Positions 1 through 6,417 of a stretch of DNA of 7,802 bases are shown here, one piece after another. The notes beneath the pieces are model-generated. The model did not search any database. It had not been told where the DNA came from and saw only the letters and a program-made list of their open reading frames with translations. A program made the position numbers and the translations under genes. Each line of letters starts with the position of its first letter. The stretch's first letter is position 1. The stretch spans positions 1-7,802 of the forward strand of contig CAMZHY010000157.1 of the NCBI GenBank assembly GCA_947307005.1, read 5' to 3'. This DNA is from an uncultured Planctomycetaceae bacterium (GTDB lineage: Bacteria > Planctomycetota > Planctomycetia > Pirellulales > Thermoguttaceae).

Positions 1-26
1 AATACAACGCGCATTGTTTTTTTCAT
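1..26 (-). CDS. Probable 5' end of another minus-strand gene, cut by the left edge
   Basis: Eight codons run off the left edge, reading MKKTMRVV. They are preceded by a good ribosome binding site, GGGAGG, ending 9 nt before the ATG. A second in-frame ATG at 35-33 abuts that site directly and is therefore a poor start. A lysine-rich opening followed by hydrophobic residues would suit a signal peptide or membrane anchor, but eight residues cannot identify a product. A cobalt or corrinoid transport gene would fit the neighbourhood, but this is a guess from context only. Confidence 0.5.
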
Positions 27-35
27 TTCTTGCAT

Positions 36-41
36 CCTCCC
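36..41 (-). promoter_or_regulatory. Ribosome binding site for the left-edge gene
   Basis: Minus-strand GGGAGG lies 9 nt before the ATG at 26. It is the main evidence that a new gene begins here, and it favours this ATG over the one at 35. Confidence 0.55.
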
Positions 42-95
42 AACCGCCGTATGGAGCTCCTTAGGACGTCCCTTTGAATCCTTGTTTTCCGCAAT

Positions 96-125
96 TCTAT
101 AAATAAGGGGATGACGAAAGCCCAA
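96..125 (-). promoter_or_regulatory. Weak candidate promoter upstream of the left-edge gene
   Basis: On the minus strand TTGGGC (125-120) and TATAGA (101-96) are separated by 18 nt, resembling sigma-70 -35 and -10 boxes. They lie about 70 nt before the putative start at 26. The match is loose, and a spacer of this composition can give such a pair by chance. Confidence 0.25.
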
Positions 126-245
126 TGTTCCGCCGTTCATCCGGAGCTTGATGCGATTACAGCGGAGCAACAACTAGCGCCGATCAAACGACGGGAAAGC
201 ACGAGAACTGAGAATATTTCCTCTAAAATCGGCTTGAACAATATT

Positions 246-500
246 TTATTTCCCCGCCCGCGCGTCGCTCTTGAGCGCGGCGACGATTTTGTCGTAGTTC
301 TCCGGGCGGTGCGGGAAGACGCAGTTGACGCAGCTCTTGATCCGGCGCCCGTCTTTTTCGACGAACTCCGGGGTTCCGAGGCATTCCTCGCGGCAATAGA
401 GCGGGCAGTAGCAGAAGAGGCAGTTTAGCTCGTCGATCCCGTCGTGACACGGGTAATATCGGCAGTCGACGTTCTTGAAGAATCGGCGCGAGTTATCCAC
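246..500 (-). CDS. Small cysteine-rich protein of cobalamin gene clusters, function unknown
   Basis: An 84-residue protein with nine cysteines (13, 18, 27, 30, 32, 36, 40, 57, 60). Recognisable parts are RFFKNVDCRYYPCH (6-19), NCLFCYCPLYC (26-36) and SCVNCVFPHRPENYD (56-70). This matches my memory of the 'cysteine-rich small domain' family (I believe PF04071), often encoded beside B12 genes. The spacing (CxxCxC and CxxC) suggests a bound iron-sulfur cluster or other metal, but no function is established that I can cite. The GTG start at 500 is inferred: GAGGAG lies 7 nt upstream (508-513), the family sequence begins a few residues later, and upstream sequence in this frame is only the shadow of cbiA. 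An ATG as far upstream as 803 exists but would overlap cbiA by 300 nt. It overlaps the cbiA stop by 8 nt, so it is probably coupled to it. It is the last gene of the run. Confidence 0.85.
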   Translation of the reverse strand: MDNSRRFFKNVDCRYYPCHDGIDELNCLFCYCPLYCREECLGTPEFVEKDGRRIKSCVNCVFPHRPENYDKIVAALKSDARAGK

Positions 501-1878
501 GGGCTCGCTCCTCGCGCCGCTGGACGCACTTGTCGACGAACGCCTTCGGAAACGCGGGGTTCGACAGATAGCTGAGGTGCGCGAAGCCCAGCCACCGACG
601 CTCGTCGACGTAGCCCGCGTCCCAGCTTCTTCCCGTCGCCGGCTTGGTCGAAACGCAGTCCGAACCGTTCGCGTCGCTGTCGAAATAATGGAACTCGTGC
701 CCCCGAATCGCGGGCGCGTCCGCCGGTAAAAACGCCGGACGTTTCTCGCGCAGCTCCACGTATCCGAAGCGAACGAGCCGCCCCGCGTCGCGACATTCGC
801 CATGAATCGCGCCGACCGTTTCGAATCGCTCGCCGTCTTTCGCGACGATCGCGTCGTGAAGATACATAAACCCGCCGCATTCCGCTAAAAAGGGCGTCCC
901 CGCGTCAAACGCCTTCTTGATCGCGGCGCGCATCGAACGGTTTTCAGAAAGCGCGCGCGTGTGCAACTCGGGATAGCCGCCGCCGAGCAAAACGCCGTCG
1001 ACGTCTTCGGGAAGCGCGGAATCTTTGAGAGGCGAAAAGTAGACCAGCTCGGCGCCTTCCTCCTGCAGCGCCCTTAGATTGTCGTGATAGTAGAAACAGA
1101 ACGCGTCGTCCTTCGCGACGGCGACGCGGGCGCGCGGCGTCTCAAAGACGCTCGGCGCAAGACGCCGTCCGTCGGGATTCGCGTCCGAAAAGGGAATTTC
1201 CCGCGCCGCGGCGAGGATCGCGTCGAAATCGACCGTTTCGGCGATCTTGAGCGCGGCGGCGCTCGCGCGTTCGCGCAGGTCCGCGATCTCGTGAGGAAGC
1301 TTTAGACCAAGATACCGACTTTCCAGCCCGCCTTCCGGAAATTCCGGGAGATATCCAAAAACTTTAATTCTCGCCTCTTTCTCCAACAGCGTTTTAATTC
1401 TTTCATACGCCCCCTTATGGACGCAGTTGAGAATCACGCCCGCGATGAGGCGATCCGTATCCATCGCCATAAACCCGCGAACGAGCGCGAGCGCCGACCG
1501 TCCCATTCCGCGCGCGTTGACAATTAGAACGACGGGCAGATTGAGCGTCTTCGCCATATGATACGACGAGCCGACGTTGGAGCGAAAGTCGAACCCGTCG
1601 TAAAGCCCCATGACGCCCTCGACGACGACCGCGTCCGCCGCGGCGCTGTCGCGAAGGAAGAGCGAGCGCGTCGTCGCCTCGTCCGTAAAGAAGAGGTCGA
1701 GATTGCGCGACGGGGTTCCCGTGATCTCCTGGTGAAACATCGGGTCGATGTAATCCGGCCCGCATTTGAAGGCGCGCGTTTCCAAGCCCCGGTTCTTCAA
1801 GGCGCCGAGCGTCGCGCAGACGATCGTCGTCTTGCCCGCGCCGCTGCGCGTCGCCGCTATCATGATCGCTTTCGTCAT
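493..1878 (-). CDS. cbiA: Cobyrinate a,c-diamide synthase CbiA
   Basis: CbiA (CobB family) uses ATP and glutamine to amidate the a and c carboxylates of cobyrinate. The 461-residue length is normal. The N-terminal synthetase domain has the P-loop ATRSGAGKTT (9-18), FKCGPDYIDP (37-46) and VEGVMGLYDG (86-95). The KDDAFCFYYHDNL segment (256-268) leads into a C-terminal class I glutamine amidotransferase domain with LLGGGYPELH (297-306), the nucleophile Cys334 in AECGGFMYL (332-340), GHEFHY (393-398) and GFAHLSYLSNP near 431-441. The last motif reads HLSY where I recall many relatives having HLHF. The ATG at 1878 is chosen because the P-loop follows at once, as in relatives, and a GGAG lies 7 nt upstream (1886-1889). 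An upstream in-frame ATG at 1971 would add 31 residues unlike the family. It begins 4 nt after the trifunctional gene ends and overlaps the next gene by 8 nt. Confidence 0.95.
   Translation of the reverse strand: MTKAIMIAATRSGAGKTTIVCATLGALKNRGLETRAFKCGPDYIDPMFHQEITGTPSRNLDLFFTDEATTRSLFLRDSAAADAVVVEGVMGLYDGFDFRSNVGSSYHMAKTLNLPVVLIVNARGMGRSALALVRGFMAMDTDRLIAGVILNCVHKGAYERIKTLLEKEARIKVFGYLPEFPEGGLESRYLGLKLPHEIADLRERASAAALKIAETVDFDAILAAAREIPFSDANPDGRRLAPSVFETPRARVAVAKDDAFCFYYHDNLRALQEEGAELVYFSPLKDSALPEDVDGVLLGGGYPELHTRALSENRSMRAAIKKAFDAGTPFLAECGGFMYLHDAIVAKDGERFETVGAIHGECRDAGRLVRFGYVELREKRPAFLPADAPAIRGHEFHYFDSDANGSDCVSTKPATGRSWDAGYVDERRWLGFAHLSYLSNPAFPKAFVDKCVQRREERARG
508..513 (-). promoter_or_regulatory. 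Ribosome binding site deciding the GTG start of the cysteine-rich gene
   Basis: Minus-strand GAGGAG lies 7 nt before the GTG at 500, within the last codons of cbiA. There is no ATG nearby in this frame, so this site supports a GTG start. Confidence 0.7.
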
Positions 1879-1882
1879 CGTT

Positions 1883-3895
1883 TCACTCCAAAGTAAAGGA
1901 AAAGAGGAAAACGGGATTGTTCGCTTGGAACATATTATACTCGCCGACGCGCCGCAAGCGACTGACCGCAATCTGCGACGCGTCGAAATCTTTGAAAGAA
2001 TCGCGCTTTGCCAGTTCGGTTATCGCGGCGGCGCTCTCGAGAGTTACGGCGGTCGCGACGACGCGAGCCTTCGGATTCGCGGCGCGCAGCAAAGAGAGAA
2101 TTTCCTCGAGCCGTCCGCCGCTTCCGCCGATAAAGACGGCGTCGGGCTTCGGAAGCGCGTCCAGCCCGTCGGGCGCCTCGGCTTGGACGACGACGACGTT
2201 CGCCAACCCGAGTTTTTCGGCGTTACGGCGCGTCAACTCCGCGGCGTCGTCGCGACGTTCGATCGCATAGACGCGGAGATCGGGGGAGAGCGCCGCCGCT
2301 TGGAGCGCGATCGAGCCGGTGCCCGCGCCGATATCGTAGAGGACGTCGCCCGGCGCGAGTTTGAGTCGGCAGACGGCGAGCTTGCGGATTTCCTCCTTCG
2401 TCATGGGGACGTCGGCGCGAAGGAAGTCGTCGTCGCGGAGCGTCGGCGCAAGGGAACGGCGTTCCGGAGCCGCGTTAAGAATCGCGCCGACGCACAGCCC
2501 GTCGTCGGCGAGCGCGGCGCATTGGCTCGGCGTTAGGTCGTAAAGCGCCTCGTCCGGGTAGGAGAGTCGGAACCCGAGCAGAACGCGGAAACGTTCTTCG
2601 GCGCGCGGAAACGTCGCGAGAATCGCGCCGACCGCCCGAACGTCGGCGGCGCCGGAGGTTATGAAGAACGTCTTTTTCTTCTCCGCCGCAAAGGTTCTAA
2701 GTTTTGAAGTCCATTGGTCCGCGTCGACGCCGTGAAGGCTGACAAGCGCCGCGTCCTGCCAGCTTATCCCAAACCGCGCCGCGAGCGTCGAGACGCTCGA
2801 GACGCCCGGCATGACGCGAACCGTCGCGCCGCCGAACTCTTTGAGCGCCGGATAGAGGCGTTCGCAACCGCTGTAGAATCCGGGATCGCCGGAGAAAAGG
2901 ACGGAGACTTTCAGCCCGTCGCCGCGTTCGGCGCGGATTTTTTCGAGCGCAGGAAGAACGTCCTCTTTCCGATAGAAGGGAAGCTTGATCCCGGCGCCGC
3001 CGACCGCGTCTAAGAGTCTCGGGGCGCCGAAAAGATAATCGGACGCTTCGATTCGCTCGGCGACCTCGCGCGTCATGGCCGCGGGCGCGCCGCATCCGAC
3101 GCCGACGAGCGCGACGTCGAGCGGCTCAAGGGGGAGTTTCACGCCGAGCGTCTCCTCAAGCCGCGCGCGAACCTCCGCCATGGAGAGCCCTTCTTCCTCG
3201 GGAGATTCCGGGCGACGGACGAGATAAACCTCGACGCCGACGGCGCGCGCCGCCTCGAGTTTCGCGTCCTCGCCGCCGACCGCGCCGCTCTCCTTCGTCA
3301 CGAGAAACTTGACGTCGTGCTGACGGAAGAGCGCCTCGTTCGTTTCCCGCGTGAAAGGCCCTTGCATCGCGACGATCTGACGCCCTTCCAGCCCCGCGTC
3401 AAGACACTTTTGAAGGCTCTCGAGACTCGGCAGGACGCGGACGACGAGCCTTTCGCGGAGCCCGGGGTCGTCGCAGAAAGGCGCGAGTTCTTTGCTCCCA
3501 GTCGAAAGCATGATCCGCCCGCGCGACTCGCGCAGCGCGTCGGCGCATTCTTGGAGCGAGGCGAACGATTTACAGCCGTCGCCGCTTGTCGCCGCGCGCG
3601 ACAGGCGGAGGCGCGGAATCGCGAGTCCTTCGAGGCTCTTGCGAATCGTTTCCGTCGCGGCGGTCGCGTAAGGGTGCGTCGCGTCGACGACGACGTCGGG
3701 CTGAAGCGTCTCATAGAGCCGTATCATCCCCTCCGCGTCGAGCCGTCCCTGCCGGACGCGAATAAACTCCGATTCCCGCATGACTTGGCTTCCGTATTCC
3801 GTCGCGACGCAAACGTCGCACGCGACCCCGGCGCGCGCGAGCGTCTCCGCCAGCTCGCGCCCTTCCGTCGTCCCGGCAAAGATCAGCGCTCTCAT
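1883..3895 (-). CDS. cbiJ-cbiET: Trifunctional CbiJ-CbiE-CbiT: precorrin-6A reductase, C5- and C15-methyltransferase
   Basis: One uninterrupted 670-residue frame holds three enzymes that act in succession. Residues 1 to about 250 are CbiJ/CobK, the NAD(P)H-dependent reductase of cobalt-precorrin-6A: FAGTTEGRELA (6-16), DATHPYA (71-77), STGSKELAPF (131-140), GPFTRETNEALF (179-190) and the KESGAVGGEDAK segment (201-212). Residues about 258-475 are CbiE, the C5-methyltransferase: ALVGVGCG (262-269), FSGDPGFYSG (334-343), MPGVSSVS (362-369) and SLHG (386-389). Residues about 490-670 are CbiT, the C15-methyltransferase/decarboxylase: MTKEEIR (498-504), the SAM-binding YDIGAGTGSIALQAA (520-534) and FIGGSGG (588-594). 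CbiE-CbiT fusion is common (CobL type); CbiJ at the front is the less usual part. The ATG at 3895 matches the CobK N-terminus and follows GAGGGG by 9 nt. The frame also extends upstream to 4207, but that part has no family sequence and overlaps cbiH. Confidence 0.94.
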   Translation of the reverse strand: MRALIFAGTTEGRELAETLARAGVACDVCVATEYGSQVMRESEFIRVRQGRLDAEGMIRLYETLQPDVVVDATHPYATAATETIRKSLEGLAIPRLRLSRAATSGDGCKSFASLQECADALRESRGRIMLSTGSKELAPFCDDPGLRERLVVRVLPSLESLQKCLDAGLEGRQIVAMQGPFTRETNEALFRQHDVKFLVTKESGAVGGEDAKLEAARAVGVEVYLVRRPESPEEEGLSMAEVRARLEETLGVKLPLEPLDVALVGVGCGAPAAMTREVAERIEASDYLFGAPRLLDAVGGAGIKLPFYRKEDVLPALEKIRAERGDGLKVSVLFSGDPGFYSGCERLYPALKEFGGATVRVMPGVSSVSTLAARFGISWQDAALVSLHGVDADQWTSKLRTFAAEKKKTFFITSGAADVRAVGAILATFPRAEERFRVLLGFRLSYPDEALYDLTPSQCAALADDGLCVGAILNAAPERRSLAPTLRDDDFLRADVPMTKEEIRKLAVCRLKLAPGDVLYDIGAGTGSIALQAAALSPDLRVYAIERRDDAAELTRRNAEKLGLANVVVVQAEAPDGLDALPKPDAVFIGGSGGRLEEILSLLRAANPKARVVATAVTLESAAAITELAKRDSFKDFDASQIAVSRLRRVGEYNMFQANNPVFLFSFTLE
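1886..1889 (-). promoter_or_regulatory. Ribosome binding site for cbiA
   Basis: Minus-strand GGAG lies 7 nt before the ATG at 1878 and sits in the last codons of the trifunctional gene. It supports this start over the upstream in-frame ATG at 1971. Confidence 0.7.
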
Positions 3896-4626
3896 CGTCG
3901 GTAGCCCCTCTTGGTTACGAGTTTGTCCCCTAAAACGACGGTCGACGAAGAACCGACAAAGACCGTCGTGAACATATTGACGGCGCGTTCGCGAAGTTCC
4001 GACAGCGGGCCGACCCACGTCGCCGTCCCGACGCGCCCGATATTCTCGACGGTTCCGCACGCGCGCCCCGGTTCCGCGCCGCTCGCGAGCATGACGTCGC
4101 ACGCGCGGCGCAGATAGTCGGAACGGCGGCGGCTCGAAGGATTGTAGATCGCCGTCGCGAAATCGCCGAGGATCGCCGCGCGAAGACGCTTTTCGATCGT
4201 TTCCCACGGCGTGAGAAGATCGCTCAGGCTGACGACGCAGTAGTCGTTATTGAGGGGCGCGCCCAAAACCGCCGCGCCGCTGTTCGCCGCCGTGATTCCG
4301 GGGACGACGCAAAGCTCGACCCACTCGCGCTCCGCCGCAAGTTCAAACATCGGCGACGCCAGCCCGTAGACCCCCGCGTCCCCGCTGCAAATCAGCGCGA
4401 CCCGGCGCCCCTGCTCCGCCAAATCGAAGCAGAGCCGGCACCGTTCTAATTCTTGCGTCATGCCGGTCGTTCGGTATTCTTTGTCGGGGTACGCGCTTTT
4501 TAGCAGTTCCGTATAGACGCGGTAGCCGACGACGACGTCGCTCGCGTCGAGCGCCGCGCGCGCCTGCCCCGTGAGAAACTCGGCGCCGCCGGGCCCCGTC
4601 CCTACGATGTAGATCGTCTTTTCCAT
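3892..4626 (-). CDS. cbiH: Cobalt-precorrin-3 C17-methyltransferase CbiH
   Basis: CbiH (CobJ in the aerobic route) methylates C17 and drives ring contraction, giving cobalt-precorrin-4. The 244 residues form one tetrapyrrole methylase domain: VGTGPGG at 8-14, the GMTQELERC segment at 55-63, CSGDAGVYGLASPM at 80-93, VPGITAANSGAAVLGAPLN at 108-126, SLSDLLTPW at 133-141 and YNPSSRRR at 161-168. The SLSDLLTPW and YNPSS motifs are specific to CbiH/CobJ. There is no C-terminal iron-sulfur extension of the kind known in the long CbiH60 form. The ATG fits the family N-terminus, but the upstream signal is weak (GGCGG 10 nt away, 4637-4641), so initiation may depend on ribosomes finishing cbiG, which it overlaps by 25 nt. 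The stop overlaps the next start as ATGA. Confidence 0.95.
   Translation of the reverse strand: MEKTIYIVGTGPGGAEFLTGQARAALDASDVVVGYRVYTELLKSAYPDKEYRTTGMTQELERCRLCFDLAEQGRRVALICSGDAGVYGLASPMFELAAEREWVELCVVPGITAANSGAAVLGAPLNNDYCVVSLSDLLTPWETIEKRLRAAILGDFATAIYNPSSRRRSDYLRRACDVMLASGAEPGRACGTVENIGRVGTATWVGPLSELRERAVNMFTTVFVGSSSTVVLGDKLVTKRGYRR
3905..3910 (-). promoter_or_regulatory. Ribosome binding site for the trifunctional gene
   Basis: Minus-strand GAGGGG lies 9 nt before the ATG at 3895, inside the end of cbiH. It supports the internal start, as opposed to the far upstream ATG at 4207. Confidence 0.65.
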
Positions 4627-5642
4627 GTCTTAACGACCGCCTTTCTTTCCGCAATCGCGACCGTAACGCCGTCGCGCGCCGCCTTTTCCGCGAGCAGTTT
4701 CACGCCCGCGCCCGCCTCGCGCAGCGCGGCGCGTTCGCAGACGTTCGCGACCCCGACGACCTCGCGAACGAAGGACGACTCCGAAAAATCCCCTTCGACC
4801 GCCGCAAGCTCTTCCGCCGAATAGACGACAAAGGGCGCCCGAATCCGCGCCGCGAAGAGCGCCAGCCCGTATTCGCGACGCTTCAAATCGACGCTCGCGA
4901 CCGCCGCGACGCGATCCCATCGCCCGGGCGCGCCGATCGCCGCGAGTCGGTCGGCGGCAAGCCGTTCGATCGCGTCCGCGTCGACGCCTTTGCGACACCC
5001 GACGCCTAAACCGAGCGTTTTCGGAACGAGCCGCAGCGTCGCGCGTTCCCTGAATTCGGCGCTCTCCGAAATCAAGACGTCGCAGGGCGCCGTCGGGGGG
5101 GACTCGCGCAATCGCAGTTCCGCCGGAACGTCCTCGCGCGGATATTCGATTTCAGGGTCGATCGAGACGTCGATTCGCTCCCCCGCGAGGAGTTTGGACG
5201 AGACGCGAACGATCCCGTCGCGATTCTCGACATGAAACGCGTTCTCCGCCGCGAAGACGTCGACCGCAAAGAGCCCGTTGACGTCGGTCGCCGTCGTCAC
5301 GACCGCCTCCGCGCCGATTCGCCGCGCAAGTTCCTCCGCGAGCCGGTTCGCGCCGCCGAGATGCCCCGAAAGGATCGGGATCGCGTAACGACCGCGTTCG
5401 TCGACGACGACGACGGGACCGTCGAGCGTCTTATCTTTGACGAAAGGCGCGACGGCGCGGACGGCGATTCCGCACGCGCCGACGAAAATCAGCGGCAGAT
5501 TCGACGCGAACGCGTCGGCGACCCACGCGTCGAGGGGCGTCTTCGAATCGCGGAACTCGACGATTTCGTCCGGAAAAGCCGTCTCGAACCGCTCGGCGAG
5601 ACGTCGCCCGGCGTCGGAAAAGGCGCAGACTCTAAGAATCAT
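4602..5642 (-). CDS. cbiG: Cobalt-precorrin-5A hydrolase CbiG
   Basis: CbiG opens the delta-lactone ring of cobalt-precorrin-5A and releases the C20 carbon with its methyl as acetaldehyde. It is a marker of the anaerobic pathway. The 346 residues include the N-terminal CbiG domain with FVGACGIAVRAVAPF (53-67) and ILSGHLGGANRLAEELA (90-106). A less conserved middle follows (roughly 125-205). The C-terminal CobE/CbiG domain starts at LGLGVGCRKG (210-219) and includes the VANVCERAAL segment (298-307). The ATG overlaps the cbiF end by 11 nt and has AAAGG 9 nt upstream (5652-5656). The 3' end runs 25 nt into cbiH in another frame, a long overlap for this cluster, so the last eight or so residues are constrained by both genes. 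It is not fused to cbiH, although such fusions exist in other organisms. Confidence 0.95.
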   Translation of the reverse strand: MILRVCAFSDAGRRLAERFETAFPDEIVEFRDSKTPLDAWVADAFASNLPLIFVGACGIAVRAVAPFVKDKTLDGPVVVVDERGRYAIPILSGHLGGANRLAEELARRIGAEAVVTTATDVNGLFAVDVFAAENAFHVENRDGIVRVSSKLLAGERIDVSIDPEIEYPREDVPAELRLRESPPTAPCDVLISESAEFRERATLRLVPKTLGLGVGCRKGVDADAIERLAADRLAAIGAPGRWDRVAAVASVDLKRREYGLALFAARIRAPFVVYSAEELAAVEGDFSESSFVREVVGVANVCERAALREAGAGVKLLAEKAARDGVTVAIAERKAVVKTWKRRSTS

Positions 5643-6417
5643 TCGACCGCGCCTTTCTGAACTCGGTGGAAAAGTCGGGCGCGTAAAGGCGCGACTTCTC
5701 GTATTTCTCGGGATTAATCGCGCCGCCGACGAGAATCAGCGCCGTTTTCGTTATGTTGTTCGCGCGCGCGACCTCGGCGAGTTCCGAAAGGTCGCAGACG
5801 AACTTCTTTTCGTCGGGCCATGTCGCCTTATAGACGAGCGCCGTCGGGGTCGTCGGAGGATAGCCGCCCGCGATAAGACGTTCGGACAACTCTTGAAGTC
5901 TGCCCGCGCTCAGGTAAATCGCCATCGACGTCCTGTGCGCCGCGAAACTCTCGATTTGCTCCAAAGGGGGCGTCGCCGTCTTGCCCGCCATGCGCGTGAT
6001 AATCAGCGACTGCGCGACGCCGGGAACCGTATATTCTAGATTGAGACTCGCCGCCGCGCCGAAGCACGCGCTCACGCCCGGGCATGAATCGTAAGGGATC
6101 CCCAGCCGGTCGAGCGCGTCCATCTGCTCGCGAATCGCGCCGTAGACGCTCGGGTCGCCGCTATGAAGGCGGACGAGCTCCAGCCCGTCGCGCACGGCGG
6201 ACGCCATGACGTCGATTACCTCGTCGAGCGTCATTTTCGCGCTGTCGTAAACTTTGGCGTCCGGGCAGTATTCCAGAAGCGCCGGGTTGACGAGCGACCC
6301 CGCGTAAACGACGACTTGCGCTTTTTTGAGCGTCTCCGCGCCCCGGACCGTGATGAGATCGACCGCGCCGGGTCCCGCGCCGACGAAATGGATCGACGCC
6401 CGCGTTTTCTCCGTCAT
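5632..6417 (-). CDS. cbiF: Cobalt-precorrin-4 C11-methyltransferase CbiF
   Basis: CbiF (CobM in the aerobic route) is an S-adenosylmethionine-dependent methyltransferase that methylates C11 of cobalt-precorrin-4. The protein has 261 residues, close to the family norm, and shows the tetrapyrrole methylase fold throughout: FVGAGPGAVDLIT at 11-23, the HSGDPSVYGAIREQ loop at 85-98, CPGVSA at 112-117, TRMAGKTATP at 141-150 and LVGGAI at 229-234. The C-terminal KSRLYAPDFSTEFR (241-254) is typical of CbiF/CobM and separates it from CbiH, CbiL and CbiE. The ATG has a strong GGAGG 7 nt upstream (6425-6429), inside the end of cbiD. It overlaps cbiD by 4 nt and cbiG by 11 nt. It is a separate gene here and is not fused to a neighbour. 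Confidence 0.96.
   Translation of the reverse strand: MTEKTRASIHFVGAGPGAVDLITVRGAETLKKAQVVVYAGSLVNPALLEYCPDAKVYDSAKMTLDEVIDVMASAVRDGLELVRLHSGDPSVYGAIREQMDALDRLGIPYDSCPGVSACFGAAASLNLEYTVPGVAQSLIITRMAGKTATPPLEQIESFAAHRTSMAIYLSAGRLQELSERLIAGGYPPTTPTALVYKATWPDEKKFVCDLSELAEVARANNITKTALILVGGAINPEKYEKSRLYAPDFSTEFRKARSNDS

Larger units (their letters stand above)
27..245. other. Spacer of about 220 nt, no convincing gene
   Basis: This stretch separates the end of the B12 run from the left-edge gene. Its GC content is about 47% by hand count over 1-240, well below the neighbouring coding DNA. A plus-strand frame crosses part of it (from 111) but continues antisense into the cysteine-rich gene and has no recognisable sequence. 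I see no GC-rich hairpin followed by a T tract, so no intrinsic terminator can be called, and no B12-box-like motif. Two 8-bp palindromes, GGAGCTCC (53-60) and GGACGTCC (64-71), are of unknown significance. Confidence 0.6.

Noticed and set aside
27..245. Cobalamin riboswitch in the spacer
   Set aside because: No B12-box-like motif is visible on either strand, although a structure search was not possible.
211..248. AT-rich inverted repeat (two AATATT copies) after the operon as a terminator
   Set aside because: The stem is only about 6 AT pairs with a loop of more than 20 nt and no following T tract; it would not terminate transcription by known rules.
111..428. Plus-strand open frame of 105 codons partly in the left spacer
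   Set aside because: There is no clear ribosome binding site, and most of it is antisense to the cysteine-rich gene.
438..453. Small hairpin CCCGT-loop-ACGGG
   Set aside because: It is a five-base stem inside a coding region, expected by chance in GC-rich DNA.
501..803. Longer form of the cysteine-rich protein starting at ATG 803
   Set aside because: The added 101 residues are the out-of-frame shadow of cbiA. Family sequence begins only after the GTG at 500.
1879..1971. 31-residue N-terminal extension of CbiA
   Set aside because: The ATG at 1878 starts right before the P-loop segment as in relatives and has its own ribosome binding site.
2160..2170. Recurring CAGCCCGTCG word (near 2160, 2500, 2911 and 6181)
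   Set aside because: It encodes Asp-Gly-Leu in favoured codons on the minus strand, so it is codon bias and not a DNA repeat family.
1766..2536. Plus-strand open frame of 256 codons opposite cbiA and the CbiT domain
   Set aside because: It crosses the boundary of two well-supported minus-strand genes and has no recognisable sequence; a codon-bias artefact.
3896..4207. N-terminal extension of the trifunctional protein by 104 residues, from an ATG at 4207
   Set aside because: The extension is arginine-rich, has no family sequence and lies entirely inside cbiH. The ATG at 3895 has a ribosome binding site and the exact CobK N-terminus.
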